DNA of 64,000 nucleotides from contig CACVBU010000619.1 of the NCBI GenBank assembly GCA_902728285.1, positions 191,611-255,610 on the forward strand, given 5' to 3'. The DNA is from Clytia hemisphaerica. Its lineage: Eukaryota; Cnidaria; Hydrozoa; Leptothecata; Clytiidae. Below the pieces are notes generated by a model. It was not told where the DNA came from and ran no database searches. It saw nothing but the letters and a program-made list of their open reading frames with translations. Both the position numbers and the translations under genes were made by a program. This document shows positions 38,521 through 51,400 of the stretch, one piece after another; positions within the stretch are counted from its first letter, which is position 1; every line of letters starts with the position of its first letter.

Positions 38521-39497
38521 TAGAATGGATGTTCATAGTGTGCACCCCCTAACTTTAGGGGGACTTTGGATTTTTTGGATTTCAGGGGGGATAAATAGGA
38601 TTAGCTGGGACTAAAATTTGATTGGTGGGACTCGCCAACTTTCGATGCCTCGTTGTCAAACACAAATCAATCAATTTCTTTTTTATGTTGACACTGTGGT
38701 GGCTGCAGCACTACAGAATTAAGTTTGCCAGGATGAGATGGTGGGTGACTCTAGACTGGCAAGGAGAGCTTACTCCAGGATCTGCACCTGTCTTCTCCAG
38801 GCACCCCCTTGGTGGGGTTGTCTCCATCTCATCTGTTGTTTATTTAATTTCACATTTTAGCACTAGGCAATCCACCAGACCACCAGATTTCTTTCTTTCG
38901 CAGCTCACCTACTCAATTGAACAGTCTTGGGGCATATTCCACCTTAATAGCAAAAAAGGTTTAAAACTATAAGAACGACAACTTTAACATCCAAGCCTAA
39001 GATCTCACACAAATCACATTCAGTTTGTTTCCACATAATTTAGGCCTTCTAGTAGGGGGAATTTTGTTCGATTTTTTGGAATCGCTTGACTGTTTTGTTA
39101 GAAGCACTTGTTATACATTTTTGGAAAGCTAAGGGGTAGGGGAATCGAAATTACTATGTTTCCAATTTTTTTTCGGACACTTTGGTGTGATTTTCGGACA
39201 AATATGACGGTCTCAGGCAAAAATCATAGGGTTAAAAGTTAATTAAAATTTAAGCTCGAGAAAACGGAGACCTGTTGGAAATTTTGGAAAGCTCTCAAAA
39301 AATTAAGATTAGAGATATATTGCAAGTATAGGTGATTTCTGTACCTAACTCGAGATATTAACCCTTGAAAACCGTGTTTTTCAGCCAGAAACAGCTATTT
39401 TGTCCAGTTTTTGCGCTTTTTGAAGCTCAATTTATGAATCAATGTCTGGATTAAGGGAAGTAGTTGTTGTTTAACGCAACACTTGTATGGTCTCCTT
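38521..39497. other. Unassigned DNA between Gypsy parts
   Basis: The stretch expected to encode the zinc-binding part of the integrase shows no intact frame. 'CCCCCTAACTTTAGGGGGAC' near 38545 is a short palindrome. Otherwise nothing was recognised. Confidence 0.35.
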
Positions 39498-41514
39498 CAT
39501 GGCCTACTAAAAATACGGCCATATATGTCACATTTTTTTCAAAAAATTAAGAGGCCTAAAAATTTTTACTACCGAAAGGCACTGTAGACTTGAAAACTAT
39601 TTATACTTTCTCTTTAATTCTACTACCTATTAATTGACTGTTATAGATTTTCTATTGTTATAAAAGATTTATTAAAAAAAAAAATTCATTAAAAATTCAT
39701 TACATACAAAGTAAATAAACAGACAGGTACTTTACAATAAAACAATAGGAAAGAAAAACCGATTATTTTGTGCGAGTGTGTGCACAAGAGGTTATGGTAG
39801 TTTGTTGTGTGAGATGTGTGGAGTGTAGTGTGTAGAAAGAAATTAGATGGGATATTTTTTTCAAACTAACTGACTTTTTCATTTCAGAAGGTTATTTATA
39901 TGATTATATGAACATAAAATTATGGTTACCAAATGCTCTACTACAATGAAATGCAAGACTGGGTATTCTTGCATAACTCTATTCTTGTAGGCCACAAGCC
40001 ACGACCCTACTGGTAAAATCGTAGAGATAATGTACATTTCATTTTTCTTTGAGCAAACGTAAAGAGGAACTGATGAATAACAAATGGATTCGCCCAATCG
40101 TGCTCACTGGACTCCAATAAAACATACAGTTTTATGTGAACACACAGTATTCGGAGTATAAATGTTTGACATGAAATCGCAAAAGGGCTTCACTCAACTG
40201 GGATTTAGGTCATTTAGACCCTGTTCTTCCAACAAAACATTCTAAGGAGCTTGACTGAGCTTGAAAATCGGTGTACTAACTACAAACAATAACTTGTAAG
40301 CCTCTTGTAAGCCTCCATCAAACAAAACTCACAAGAAGACCATTTAACAAGGAATTCAAATCCAGAGGCATTATTATATGTTAAAACTCGATTGACTTTA
40401 AACAAATCTCCATCAGAATTTACTTTTCAGAATTGAAAACACTGTCGTTCTGTGGCTTTCATATGGATTTACTTATGTTTGATGTGGTTAGATGGAGTCA
40501 CTAAATTTGTAGTAGTGTCAGTGATCGAACGATATTGTACTAATGAACGATAAAAGCTAGGTACATTCCTGTTGCAGAGTAAATGGAACTTAAGTTTATG
40601 AATATTTCTGCCTATTTCGACTTATGAGAGATCAAAACCTCCTGTATGTACTTTGATGATTCAAACCCTTGAACCACTAGTACATCACGAGCTGCTATCG
40701 TAAATAATGAGCAGTTGTAATTGTTGGCTACAATTTGGTTTTTAAAGTACGTTTTCAAAAGTGACCCAATCGAACGTCGCTTTTCTCAGTATCGTCAAAT
40801 GAACGGTGGTAAATTTTTGGTGCGTGAAATGATATACTTTGGAGAGAATTTTAGCATTTCAAGCTTAAAAATCAAAGAGGGTGCTAACTTCTTGGAGGAT
40901 GATATGAAGTGATTACATGTATGAAATTTATGCTGATGAGGCTGTGAAGCTATGAAGTAGTAACCGTAGTAATTCTGAATTGCTTTTGCAGAGAAAAAGT
41001 GATTGGAATACTTTGGGAGTCTGCAGGATCTGTGCCAAAGAGTGATGTCTTCCTTTTAATGTAGTATGGTTCAATGTGATATTATTGTTCCACTTTTGAT
41101 TTGAATTTGGGTTTGACTTTAGCTCACTACAGCCAGTTAAAAATAATCATGGAAGACTCATAATTCATCATTTTAAAGCTAAAAGAGCTCACAACAACTT
41201 GTCTTGCAGCCTCTCGAACATTCTCGTTTTTTTTTAAACATAATATTTTCATTCTCCGGTATTTATATTATTCTGTATTGTTTGTTGGATATTTTGTTTA
41301 CTGTATTTTTCTTTGTGTATTATAAATGAAGAAGAAAAATCAAAATATAAAAGGAATATGGTTTACAAGCTTGAAAAAACAAGCCAAAACCCTGTGTCTT
41401 TCCAGCAAATATGACCAAGATTATAATAGTAATAGTAATAAAGCAACAAATATTAGGCCTCTTAATTTTTTGAAAAAAATGTGACATATATGGCCGTATT
41501 TTTAGTAGGCCATG
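39498..41514. mobile_element. 2.0 kb element with about 60 bp perfect terminal inverted repeats
   Basis: The first 60 bases (39498-39557, starting CATGGCCTACTAAAAATACG) are the exact inverse of the last 60 (41455-41514). The flanks share TCTCCTT (39491-39497 and 41515-41521), extendable to GTCTCCTT, so a 7-8 bp target duplication. It sits inside the RNase H segment of the Gypsy remnant. The interior has no transposase frame. A hAT-like origin is suggested by the duplication length only. Perfect ends imply recent movement. Confidence 0.8.
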
Positions 41515-41866
41515 TCTCCTTGTATGAGTCAATGGAAGCAAAGCTAGCTGGGTTCCTGGACAAGGCATCGGGTACACGCATCCATTTTCTGGGGCAATAC
41601 TGGATGGTGAATCTGAATCTGAGGGAATGGCTCTTCAGCTTTATAATTCGAGGATTCTTTACCGACCTGAGGTCTCGATCGTTGAAAATACCCAGCAACG
41701 GTTCATGATCTGTTGTGATGATCAGGTTGTTGCAACCAAGGACGAATATCTTGGCGTGATCGAGTGACAAGGTAACGGCAAGTGCGTCTCCTTCTGTTGG
41801 ACTGTAACGGCTTTCGGAGTCAGATGTAAATGTTGAGCCTGCATAGATGAGCAACGATGGTTTCAA
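41470..41866 (-). pseudogene. Gypsy RNase H segment, cut by insertion
   Basis: It contains typical Ty3/Gypsy RNase H landmarks: 'SRYSPTEGDALAV', 'ITTDHEPLLGIF' and 'VPDALSRNP'. The frame runs into the inserted element at 41514, so the last residues listed there belong to the insert. Confidence 0.85.
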
Positions 41867-42017
41867 TGGTACTTAGGATATCGTTTTCATTGAACGTTAG
41901 AAAGTTTGGATGGTTGTCGATGACATTCGTTTGTGTAGCATCATCACACGCGTTATAAATCGTTGATGTAATCCGGTTTGTTGGGACCCCTGGAAGTGGA
42001 AGTTGTTTGTAAACGGC

Positions 42018-42326
42018 TCAATTGATTTTGAATTTACGAAATTGCGGATGTGTCATGTCAGACGTAATAGAAGGTAGTCTTGCAGATTTTGAGGCGGTTG
42101 GTTCTATCGAAGGAGTCGGATTAGTAGCATGCGTGCTCGAGTCTGGGGTACAGCTACTACTGACGTGTTGGAGGATCTTCATTATGTCCCCAATAACTGT
42201 AATGCCCAGGTTTCTGAGGAATGACATGTCCAATATTTCAAATGTCATTCGATTTTCTGTGAAGCTCAAAATTTGAACGATCAAGCTAGCCTGTAACACG
42301 GATATTATTTTGAATATCGCCATCAA
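42018..42326 (-). pseudogene. SAM-like gag-side segment of the Gypsy remnant
   Basis: It encodes SFTENRMTFEILDMSFLRNL followed by GITVIGDIMKILQH, which has the 'L..LGI...GD.MKIL' pattern of a SAM domain, then a Ser/Thr/Pro-rich tail. The position upstream of RNase H fits a gag-like N-terminal product. It could also be an unrelated host exon. Confidence 0.55.
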
Positions 42327-42330
42327 TAAA

Positions 42331-43740
42331 TGAAAATATTTGTTATTGGTTTGATACAGGCTATGATAAATCTAAATCGTAACGGGGAGAGTATCTTTAT
42401 AAATTCTTCATCATAAGCACTCACCAGCTAAAAAAAGTTGTTCGGCGAAAATCGGCATTTTCTAGGAAAGAGTCTACCGAGTCTACCGATCTACCGAGTA
42501 TTAAGCAGCCTCTATAAGAAACTTTTTTCGCTAGAATATGAGCAGAACAACGTAATGTAAACCCATCAACAGCTCGAACTAGTTTGTTGCATGGGATCAA
42601 CGATTTTTTGTTTAGTTGAGTTCATCTTTAATTCCATTAACTTCCGCGCGCTTTTTTCATCTCGGTGCTCTTTTTAGAAGCGAGTTCTCTAATTAGGTTA
42701 AATATGCCTCTGTAAAGTAAGATCTAGTTAATTTGGGAACTAAAAAAAGAACTAATACTGATTTCATGTCTTTTTTACCTCTTTACCTATATTTTTCATT
42801 AAAAATACTAAAAAAATATCAGATAAATTACAAGATGCGATGCGAAGGTGTCTGAATACCATACAGTATTTCAAAAAGCTGCGCGAAAATAAAAGGTGCG
42901 AAAATTAGAGGCCCGCAAAAATAAATGATATTAGGGTATCATTTAAGATAATGACATCAATTTTTGTTCATTTTAAAGTAAAATTTGCAAGTTCTAGAAA
43001 ATATATAGTTTTGATACTTGAAAATGAATCCTTCAAAAAAATAACTGATTTTGATATAATGTATCTATATGAAAATTGAATTAGAACTAACAGACTGAAA
43101 ATCTGAGAGATGGACTTCTCGAAAATTCAAATTGAAAAAACTAGTTTTACAAAGAATAAAAACAACTCTGTTTGATAAGATGTAGCTATAAAAATAACTC
43201 TTTCTGATATAATGCATCAGAGATTTAGAAAAGGGAAACTAAGACGTCTTTTCAACTTTTGTCCACGAGTTCCATCAAATCTAATTGTTTCTTTTTGAGT
43301 GCCTTTGAAATCATCAAGAGAATCGGGAAACTCGGGAAACTGGGTGCTGGGGTAAAAAACTGAATAATTTGAAAATTTTGAAATATTAAATTTGGAAAAT
43401 ATACAGTCCCAAGAGCCTCCATCAAAACAGCTAGGTACCCCAAATGAATAGGTAACCTCAAAGAATTGCAAAATATTAACCCCCAACCCCTAACCTGGCC
43501 TAGGTGCCCTTTAGATTTCTGGAGGGCTGAATATTGAAGAATTCAGTTTTAGCCAGTCCAGTTTTAATAGTAGCCAAATTGAATAGAAAATATATTTTAA
43601 ATAACCGGTAAAATTAATTCATTTAATATTTCCCTTTTCCAAACCTCTGAATGCACCCATGAAAATTGAATAGAAACTAATAGACCGAATCTGAGAGGTA
43701 GAAATCTCGGTTTTACAAAGAATTGTAGCTATAAAAATAA
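42331..43740. other. No gene seen; a direct repeat at 43070-43210 and 43660-43755
   Basis: GAAAATTGAATTAGAACTAA, 'CTGAGAG.T' and 'TGTAGCTATAAAAATAACT' recur in the same order in the two stretches. The second abuts the 3' end of the transposase-like gene, so this may be its terminal or subterminal repeat. Nothing else was recognised. Confidence 0.45.
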
Positions 43741-43758
43741 CTGTTTCGATAAATGTGT

Positions 43759-45458
43759 TCATCTAGAACATGCCATTGCCACAGCGACTCGTTTGGCGAA
43801 CGATTCTTTCCTTGCAAGGTTCCACTGGTTGACAAAAAATTGTACATAAAAAGTGAAATGCTCTTGCGTCATCAATTTTGCAGATGTTTTAATGCATTGC
43901 AAGAAAGCATTAAATTGCTCACAGGTGGATGTGTTCAAGCCATTAAAGCCAAGTAACCGATTTGACTTGAACACATCAGAACACTTATGTCCATATCCAT
44001 GGAAAATGTCGTGGAAAAAACGTGTGTCCTGAAAACGCCACTTTCTCGGTTTCGACAATATTCTTCAAGCGAGCAAGCAAAATCGTAAAAAATCTCATAT
44101 GGCGCCTGCTTCATGTACGCGTATAATGATGCCGCAGCATCTTTTCTGCCCTCAGCATGGGGTATAATATGATACTCATAACAATGCCCGTGGGCTGGGC
44201 AAAACCACAAAAACAAGTAAGAGGTCCCTTTTGAAGTGGGGAAAATTTTTGAGCACACGTCACTGTCAGGCAAATCATCAAAGTTAGATTTTTTGTCTTT
44301 TTTGTCTTTATCGATATCAAACTTTCTGGTTTGTCTTATTTGGGAGCCGTCTTGAAAGTAATACGCTCTACCATCTCTCGGTGGGTTGTATTTCTTAACC
44401 GATTCTGGCTCTTTCGGGGATATATCACAGCTGTTTAGTTCTTTCCTAAGGGTAGTCAGATACTTGAAGAATTCAATTACGTATTTTTTAGGACAAGATC
44501 CTTTGGAAAGCGATGTTGCAATAAGTAACCAATCGCCTAGCTCTGGAAAGAAAAATTTGGAAGATCGATGGAACTCTTCAACTACACGCCACAGATCGCC
44601 GTTCTCCTCGATTATGTTTGCTGATGCCATCATATCATTCAACCGATCAAACTGGTCCAAGTACCGTCTAGGGATCAGGTTGGTTAAGCTAGTATCCTTT
44701 GTCAGAATAGCAAGAGATTTACTGAGTGCTACTTTTTCGAGATTCGACATACCAGGCTCGAATAATGTTTCTGTGAGTAGACGCACAATTGGGATACTTG
44801 AATCGGCTAATATTTCTTTGGTTTTACCCAATTCTTCTCCAGAAAGCTTAAGTTTTCCACAAAAATGTTTCACTAACGAATGGAGAGCATCGTTGACAAC
44901 TTTTCTGTCCTTTTTACTGTTTGTGTTGTTGATAAAAGTTCTATCGTACCTCCTTTTATTTGTAGGCAAGAACTCTCCATCCGTAGCCTGTTCAATCGGT
45001 GTCACATTGATTTGTTTGAAGGTTATTCCGATTTTCGTCCCATCGGCGGCTAAGTATCTTGGATTCGGACCACAGCTTGGACACTGTTGGATAAAATCCA
45101 AATTCATAGCTGAAGCCCAACTGAACCACCATTTTATGAGCGTGTTCCGTGACAAGAACTCGCATTGCGACTTGTAATCCTTATATCTATTCTTCAGGAC
45201 TTTAACGAATCCAGAAAAGGTTTGTTTACTGGTCATTACCAGATCGACAAATTCCCAACCGATTTCATAACCACAGGCAACAGTCGAACTTGAACGAAAC
45301 AAGCTGTCTTCGGAGCCATCGTAACCACGAAAACATCTTTCTGACAAGCATTTTCGTTCAAACAAACGTGCCTTTGAAGCCCCAACAGTTGAATAAACTA
45401 CCGTTTCTCCACGAGGCATGATATGACCGTCCGGATATTCATCGTTATACCAACCACT
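43759..45458 (-). pseudogene. Transposase-like gene, last exon with a frameshift
   Basis: Acceptor CTTGTTAG at about 45459. The exon reads SGWYNDEYPDGHIMPRGETV and continues open to about 44040. The frame of the conserved 'TRFFHDIFHGYGHKCSDVF' then shifts by one base and runs to a stop at 43759. Without the shift the translation ends at 43935 with an unrelated tail. The N-terminal half has a CPSCG pair (near 45080) and a long helical middle. Confidence 0.75.
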
Positions 45459-48400
45459 CTAACAAGAAAAAGATTACACCTTTTAAAGACCAAATCAATG
45501 ATATTAAAAGGAACTTCATTGAACTTGAAGTAGACGATACTAAACTTAGAGTTGTAGATTTTCAGCATTTATATCCAATATCGCCACCCTAAATGATAAG
45601 GGTTCCTACTTCTTTGCCGACCGCTTTAAACAAATGACACGAAAGTGAATAACCGGCGTTTTAACCCCGTTCAATATCTAATAGAAATTGAATTTACCTC
45701 GCATCCACAGTTACCGTCCTTAGATGGGATCAACTTTATCTCCTGTCCAAGTAAAATTTGTATGGCTCTTTTTTTTATGTTGTCGCGGTAAATTTCGTCT
45801 CTGGAATCATTGACACGCAACTGACTAGGGGCTTTGTCGTGGAATTTCCACTGACCATTTTCCTCGTCGAAAACCTTCTCCCACTAAAATAGAAAGAAAA
45901 TGATTGCCGGTTAACATTATTATAAACTTACAGTATAAAGCCCCCATATGTCAATATACACTCTAATCCGCAGGAAAAGATATTAGTTATTTATTTCGTC
46001 AATATTCATAGACATAGACTTATTTTCCTGAAAACTTCTCTGTAAGAATACGTTTTTGAATATTTTATAAAAAATTAAATATTTTGTATAAGAGATTTGT
46101 ATCTATCGCTTACAAGTAGAATTTTTAGAAATACCTTTATTTAAAAATAAACAAACCTCCGAAGGGTCGTTTTCTGTTTCCAAATTATCATATTCCACAT
46201 CCATGCCAAAGTCAATGTCTTCACTATCTTCCTCATCATCGTCATCTATTTCGTCGACGAAAGAACTCCTCAGAAATTCCAAATGCGGACACAATTTTTC
46301 GGAAGTTTGAAACGTCTCTAAATACCTTTCTCTGGAAGGTTTGGATTGGCAAAATGAATTGTGGCATGTGATGACTTTTCGCTTCTTCTTTTTATTTCTA
46401 TAAATGGTAATTAGCTCTGCCTCGTTTTCTTTTGTTACCACTGAAAATTTGAAAACGTTACTTTTTGATGGTAATTGAACAATCGGCTTCTTGATATATG
46501 ATTCGGCCTTCGAAATCAACTCTTCATTAAAGTAGCATCTTTCTATGGAAGTCTCGTCATTCTCATTCGGCACAAACATCATGGGCTTGATTTTAAGAAT
46601 ATCTTTTGCAAAGCGACAGTGACAACAATTCATCCCTTCAAACTCCACCGGTCCGCTGATTTCCTCCTCGTTTAAAGTTGAATTCAGTAAGCCGTACAAA
46701 CTACAGGAGCATCTTATTATCGGACCAGACGTTGTACCGATAATCGTGACATGAACGAAATCCTTATCCTAAAAGGAAATGCTAAATGTGTTAAAAGGCT
46801 ATTATAATAAATCTAGTCTCAATTATGATTCTCAAAACCCGATGAGCTAGGATAGAGACACCTATCAACCCTTAGCGGCGCGGTTAGCTTTTTAAAAACA
46901 GATAGTGAATTTTCAAGGAAAATTTCTTTCGACGACGGTAACGAAAACACAACCATATAGTAGCGCATTTGTGAAAAATTATGATGGGTATCGCATTGAA
47001 GCGATAAAGTATCGTCAATTTAGTTAAGCTTTCCGAATGCTAAAACTAAAAGCAGAGAATCGAATGTCTCCAGAGTTTTGGCGGAATTCCGATTAGCTAA
47101 GCCCAAGAGGAAAAATAAAGTGATCGGAATATTCTATAAACAATGATTTACCCAACCTTGGGCTTAGATAGAATTTCGAATTCCGATGAGCTAAGCCCAA
47201 GAATGAAGAAAAGTGGTCGAAATATTCGACAATTGATGATTTACCCAACCCTGGACGTAGAATTTCGAATTTCGATGAGCTAAGCCCAAGAATGAAGAAA
47301 AGTGGTCGAAATATTAAATAAACGACTATTTACCCAACCTTGGGCGTAGAGTTTCGAATTCCGATGAGCTAAGCCCAAGAGAAAAAATAAAGTGGTCGGA
47401 ATATTCTATAAACAATGATTTACCCAACCTTGGGCTTAGATAGAATTTCGAATTCCGATGAGCTAAGCCCAAGAATGAAGAAAAGTGGTCGAAATATTTA
47501 GAGCTAAGCATTAGCTCATGTTAATTTCGAGGAAGCGACTAACGCTACGCCCATCACGGCTCTTACGCCCTTACGCATCAAACATACGCCCGCTTGGTGG
47601 CCATCTTTAATTTTAGCCTATAAACCGTGACCGAAAATCGAAACACATTCTTTTAAAATCATAATGTTTTGGAATTTGATGAGTGAAGTCATGTGGATTC
47701 TTGGAAAATTTATCCTGTAAATTTAATCAAGCTGTTGTAACTCGTTGATCCTGTCTTAGTTGGAACCATCTTTGTGTAAATTATTTGGCATTCTGTCGTG
47801 CATGGTATCAATCAAATTTTGGGATACTGAACATTGCAACTTCCCTTTCTTGTGTGTTTACATTCGACCTGGTTGATTTGAGAATCTGCGAAATGTGGTG
47901 ACCTTTCGAGACTGTTCCCAATCCATTTGTGGCCGTAACGCAGCCTTGGCTTGTCTGTCAACCTCCACACACCAATCAGCAGAGTGCTTCCTGCCAGTCC
48001 TGCCCTGTTGCGACCTAGATTCCATCAACAACTCCAAGCGTGCTGGGTGAGTCGTTTCCTTTTTAGAGTTTGTTGTCCCATCTATACGTGTCCAGCATTC
48101 CCACATGCATCTCTAATAGCACGCTGACTATTATTATGCCTCACCCTAGCTGGATTCCCTGCACTAGTTTCAACATGGTTCAACTATCCCGTTTTTTATT
48201 TAGACTTTCTCAACTTCAGTTGAGCTATTTGGAATTAAGTGTGTCTGTCAGTGTGTGGGTGTACGCGGGTGCATGTGCAGATGTCGGTCGTCACCTGGAT
48301 GCATGCTCAGGACCTAGGGGTTGGCTGATTTTGCTAAAGTTTGTACATTTAAGCTCCTTGGGTGAGTCCTTGGGGCATTCTTCTTCATTCTTCTTGGGAG

Positions 48401-51400
48401 TTGGCTGATTTTGCTAAAGTCTTGTACATGTAGTTCCTTGAGTGAGTCCTTAGGGCATTCTTTTTCATTTTTTTTTGGGGGGGTGGCTGATTTTGCTAAA
48501 GTTTGTACATTTAAGCTCCTTGGATGAGTCCTTGGGGCATTCTCCTTCATTCTTCTTGGGAGTTGGCTGATTTTGCAAAAGTCTTGTACATGTAGTTCCT
48601 TGAGTGAGTCCTTGGGGCATTCTTCTTCATTTTTTTTGGGGGGTGGCTGATTTTGCTAAAGCTTGTACATTTAAGCTCCTTGGGTGAGTCCTTGGGGCAT
48701 TCTCCTTCATTCTTCTTGGGAGTTGGCTGATTTTGCAAAGTCTTGTACATGTAGTTCCTTGAGTGAGTCCTTGGGGCATTCTTCTTCATTTTTTTTTGGG
48801 GGGTGGCTGATTTTGCTAAAGCTTGTATACTTACTTCAGTATACTTCAGTTTGATTTGATGATATTCATCTGTCCAGCTCGTTGAGCCCAACACGTATTA
48901 TTTGATCGACAAGAGCATTTGATTCAGCCAATCTTGTTTGTCGCGACGTAGTGTGAGGTTCGTCGGGTATAGAGCACAGATATTTATCGAGTCGTTTCTT
49001 GAAGGAATCTTTTGAACAGCTAGTGATATTTCGTATGTCAGAGGGAATATTGTTGAAGAGTTTTGGACCCTGTACAGCTAAGCTCTCGCAAATAAATTTG
49101 CGAAAGCTACTTCGTTCGATTGTTCGTAGTTCACATTTTCGACCATGACGGCTTGTAGTTGAAGACGAGACACCACCTTTTACAGTGCCATCTCCTTCAG
49201 TGTGGCTGAAATTTGGTACTATACCCTCTAGTATCGACCAAATATAAATAATTCTGTATCTCTCTCTCCTCCTTTGTAGAGAATACATTTTCAACATTTT
49301 CAATTGTTCCCAATAATCGAAAGCGCTAAGGCCTTTGATTTTATTGAAGAAGTTCTTTTGTACTGATTCAATCTGTTCAATTTGGTGGATGCTGTTTGGT
49401 GACCAAAGCTGAGAACAGTAGTCGAGGTGAGGGAGAACTAAGGATTTCCACAACGTTATCATAACATCACTGCTTCTGTTGTTGAATGTTCTCAAAATCC
49501 AACTAGAAATGTCCTTAGCTTTTTCTATCATTTTATTGATGTGATCAGTGAATGAGCAGTCACTACTCATCCACACTCCAAGATCTTTGACAGAGTTTTT
49601 GTTTTCAATTATAGTTTTGTTATTAGTGAAATAGGTTGATAAACTTTTTGATTCAGTATCTTTACCGTATTTCAAGTGTTCAAATTTACAACTATTTAGT
49701 TTCATGTTATTGTTCTCAGTCCAATCATAAACTATGTTGAGATCATGTTGCAACTTGAATGTGTCAATTATTCCTTGGATTTCTTTAAGCATTCTAGTAT
49801 CGTCAGCAAAGCTTGCAAGGATTGAATACCTGATATTATCATCAATATCAGAAATCATCAGAAGAAACAAAATTGGCCCAAGTACTGTTCCTTGAGGTAC
49901 TCCTGATATGACAGGGGCACTTTCGGATTTGAAACCATTTACAACAACAGATTGTTTTCTGCCTTTCAAAAACGATTCAATCCATCGCAATAGCTTTCCT
50001 TTGATCCCGAGCTGTGACAATTTGTGTAACAAAATTGCATGATCAACTTTGTCGAATGCCTTACTGAAGTCCAAATAAATTGTGTCGACATTAATACCTC
50101 TCTCAAGGTATGATAGTATTGTATCATAATGTTCAAGGAGTTGACTCAAACAAGATCTACCTTGTCGAAAGCCATGTTGGGAGTCATTAAAAATGTTATT
50201 CTCTTCTAGATAATTAACAATGTTTTTTCGCACAATCTTTTCAAAGGTTTTCATTATGTGCGAGGTTAGTGACACTGGCCGATAATTTTGGGCTTCACCT
50301 TGGTCCCCACCTTTGTAAATAGGAATGATATGACTGTCTTTGAAGAGATGTGGTGTTTCCCCGTTATCAAAACACTCTCTCCAGATTGAACAAAAAGGAG
50401 TTGCTAGTTCTTGACTACAATTTTTGAGAAAGAGAGCAGAAAAACCATCAGGTCCTGGTGCTGCATTTTTGGATATTGTTCCAATCTCCTCAACAAAGTC
50501 CTCTTTCGTAAAATCAATATCAGTCAAAACAAAATCACTGTCTTTATCATTATATTTTGCGTTTTCGAGTGGTGTACTGAAGACTGATTGGTACTGTTTT
50601 TGAAGAATGTCTGCCATTTTTTTACTGTCAGACACATAATTGTTTGTTGTTTTATCTATCAAAGGACCAATTCTAGCTTTGGTCTTACTATGTCTTTTCG
50701 CATAAGAAAAGAAATATTTTGGATTTAGTTTGATCGCCTCACAAGCTTTCTTTTCTGCAGTTGTAGTACTCTTCCTGTATGAGGTTTGTAATTGTTTTTC
50801 AATATCAACAAGTTGGGTTTTGATTTTTTTGATCTGAAAACAGTTTCTTGCCGAGATGAATCTTTTTTCTAGCTTAGAACGCCTCCTCATTAGAATCCTC
50901 CTTTCTCTCGGAATTATTTTATTTTTGTTCGTTTTGTAAGGTTTCCTAATTGGAACAAATTTTTCTACGATTTTTTCGCATATTTTTAACAGTTTTTCAA
51001 ATTTTTCTACAGATTTTAATTCATAAAATTCATTGTCCCAGTCAATTTGAGACAGTTCATTTTTTACAGATTCCCAGGCAATTTCTTCGTGATAGAAATT
51101 GAATTTTTCAAATGAGTTACTTGGAATTCTGTCGTTTGTTTCAGTTACTGCTTCTATAGTTTTATGAATGTTAATATTTACAGATGAATGGTGTGTTATG
51201 TTTGGGTTCGTTGGGATGCATGAGTAGCTATGTACTAATTCACGGTTGTTTGTCCATACTAAGTCAAGTATATTGCCATCTTTGTGTGTTTCCTTAAGGA
51301 TACACTGTTGTAACGTAAATTCATTTGCAAGTTCACTTAGCAGATATAAACATTGCTTCTCATCACTAGAAGCTCCTTTTGTAGAACTCCCACAAGGCCA

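Larger units (their letters stand above)
37681..42330 (-). mobile_element. Degenerate Gypsy LTR retrotransposon, internally deleted
   Basis: On the minus strand the order is: a SAM-like gag-side segment (42326-42018), an RNase H segment (41866-41470), an insertion (39498-41514), an integrase core (about 38520-38131) and an integrase C-terminal segment (38022-37681). Protease and most of the reverse transcriptase are missing between the first two segments. No LTRs were identified. Stops, frameshifts and a lost catalytic residue show the copy is dead. Confidence 0.8.

Noticed and set aside
44386..45177. 263-residue plus-strand open frame
   Set aside because: It lies wholly antisense to the transposase-like exon, and its peptide has no recognisable domain.
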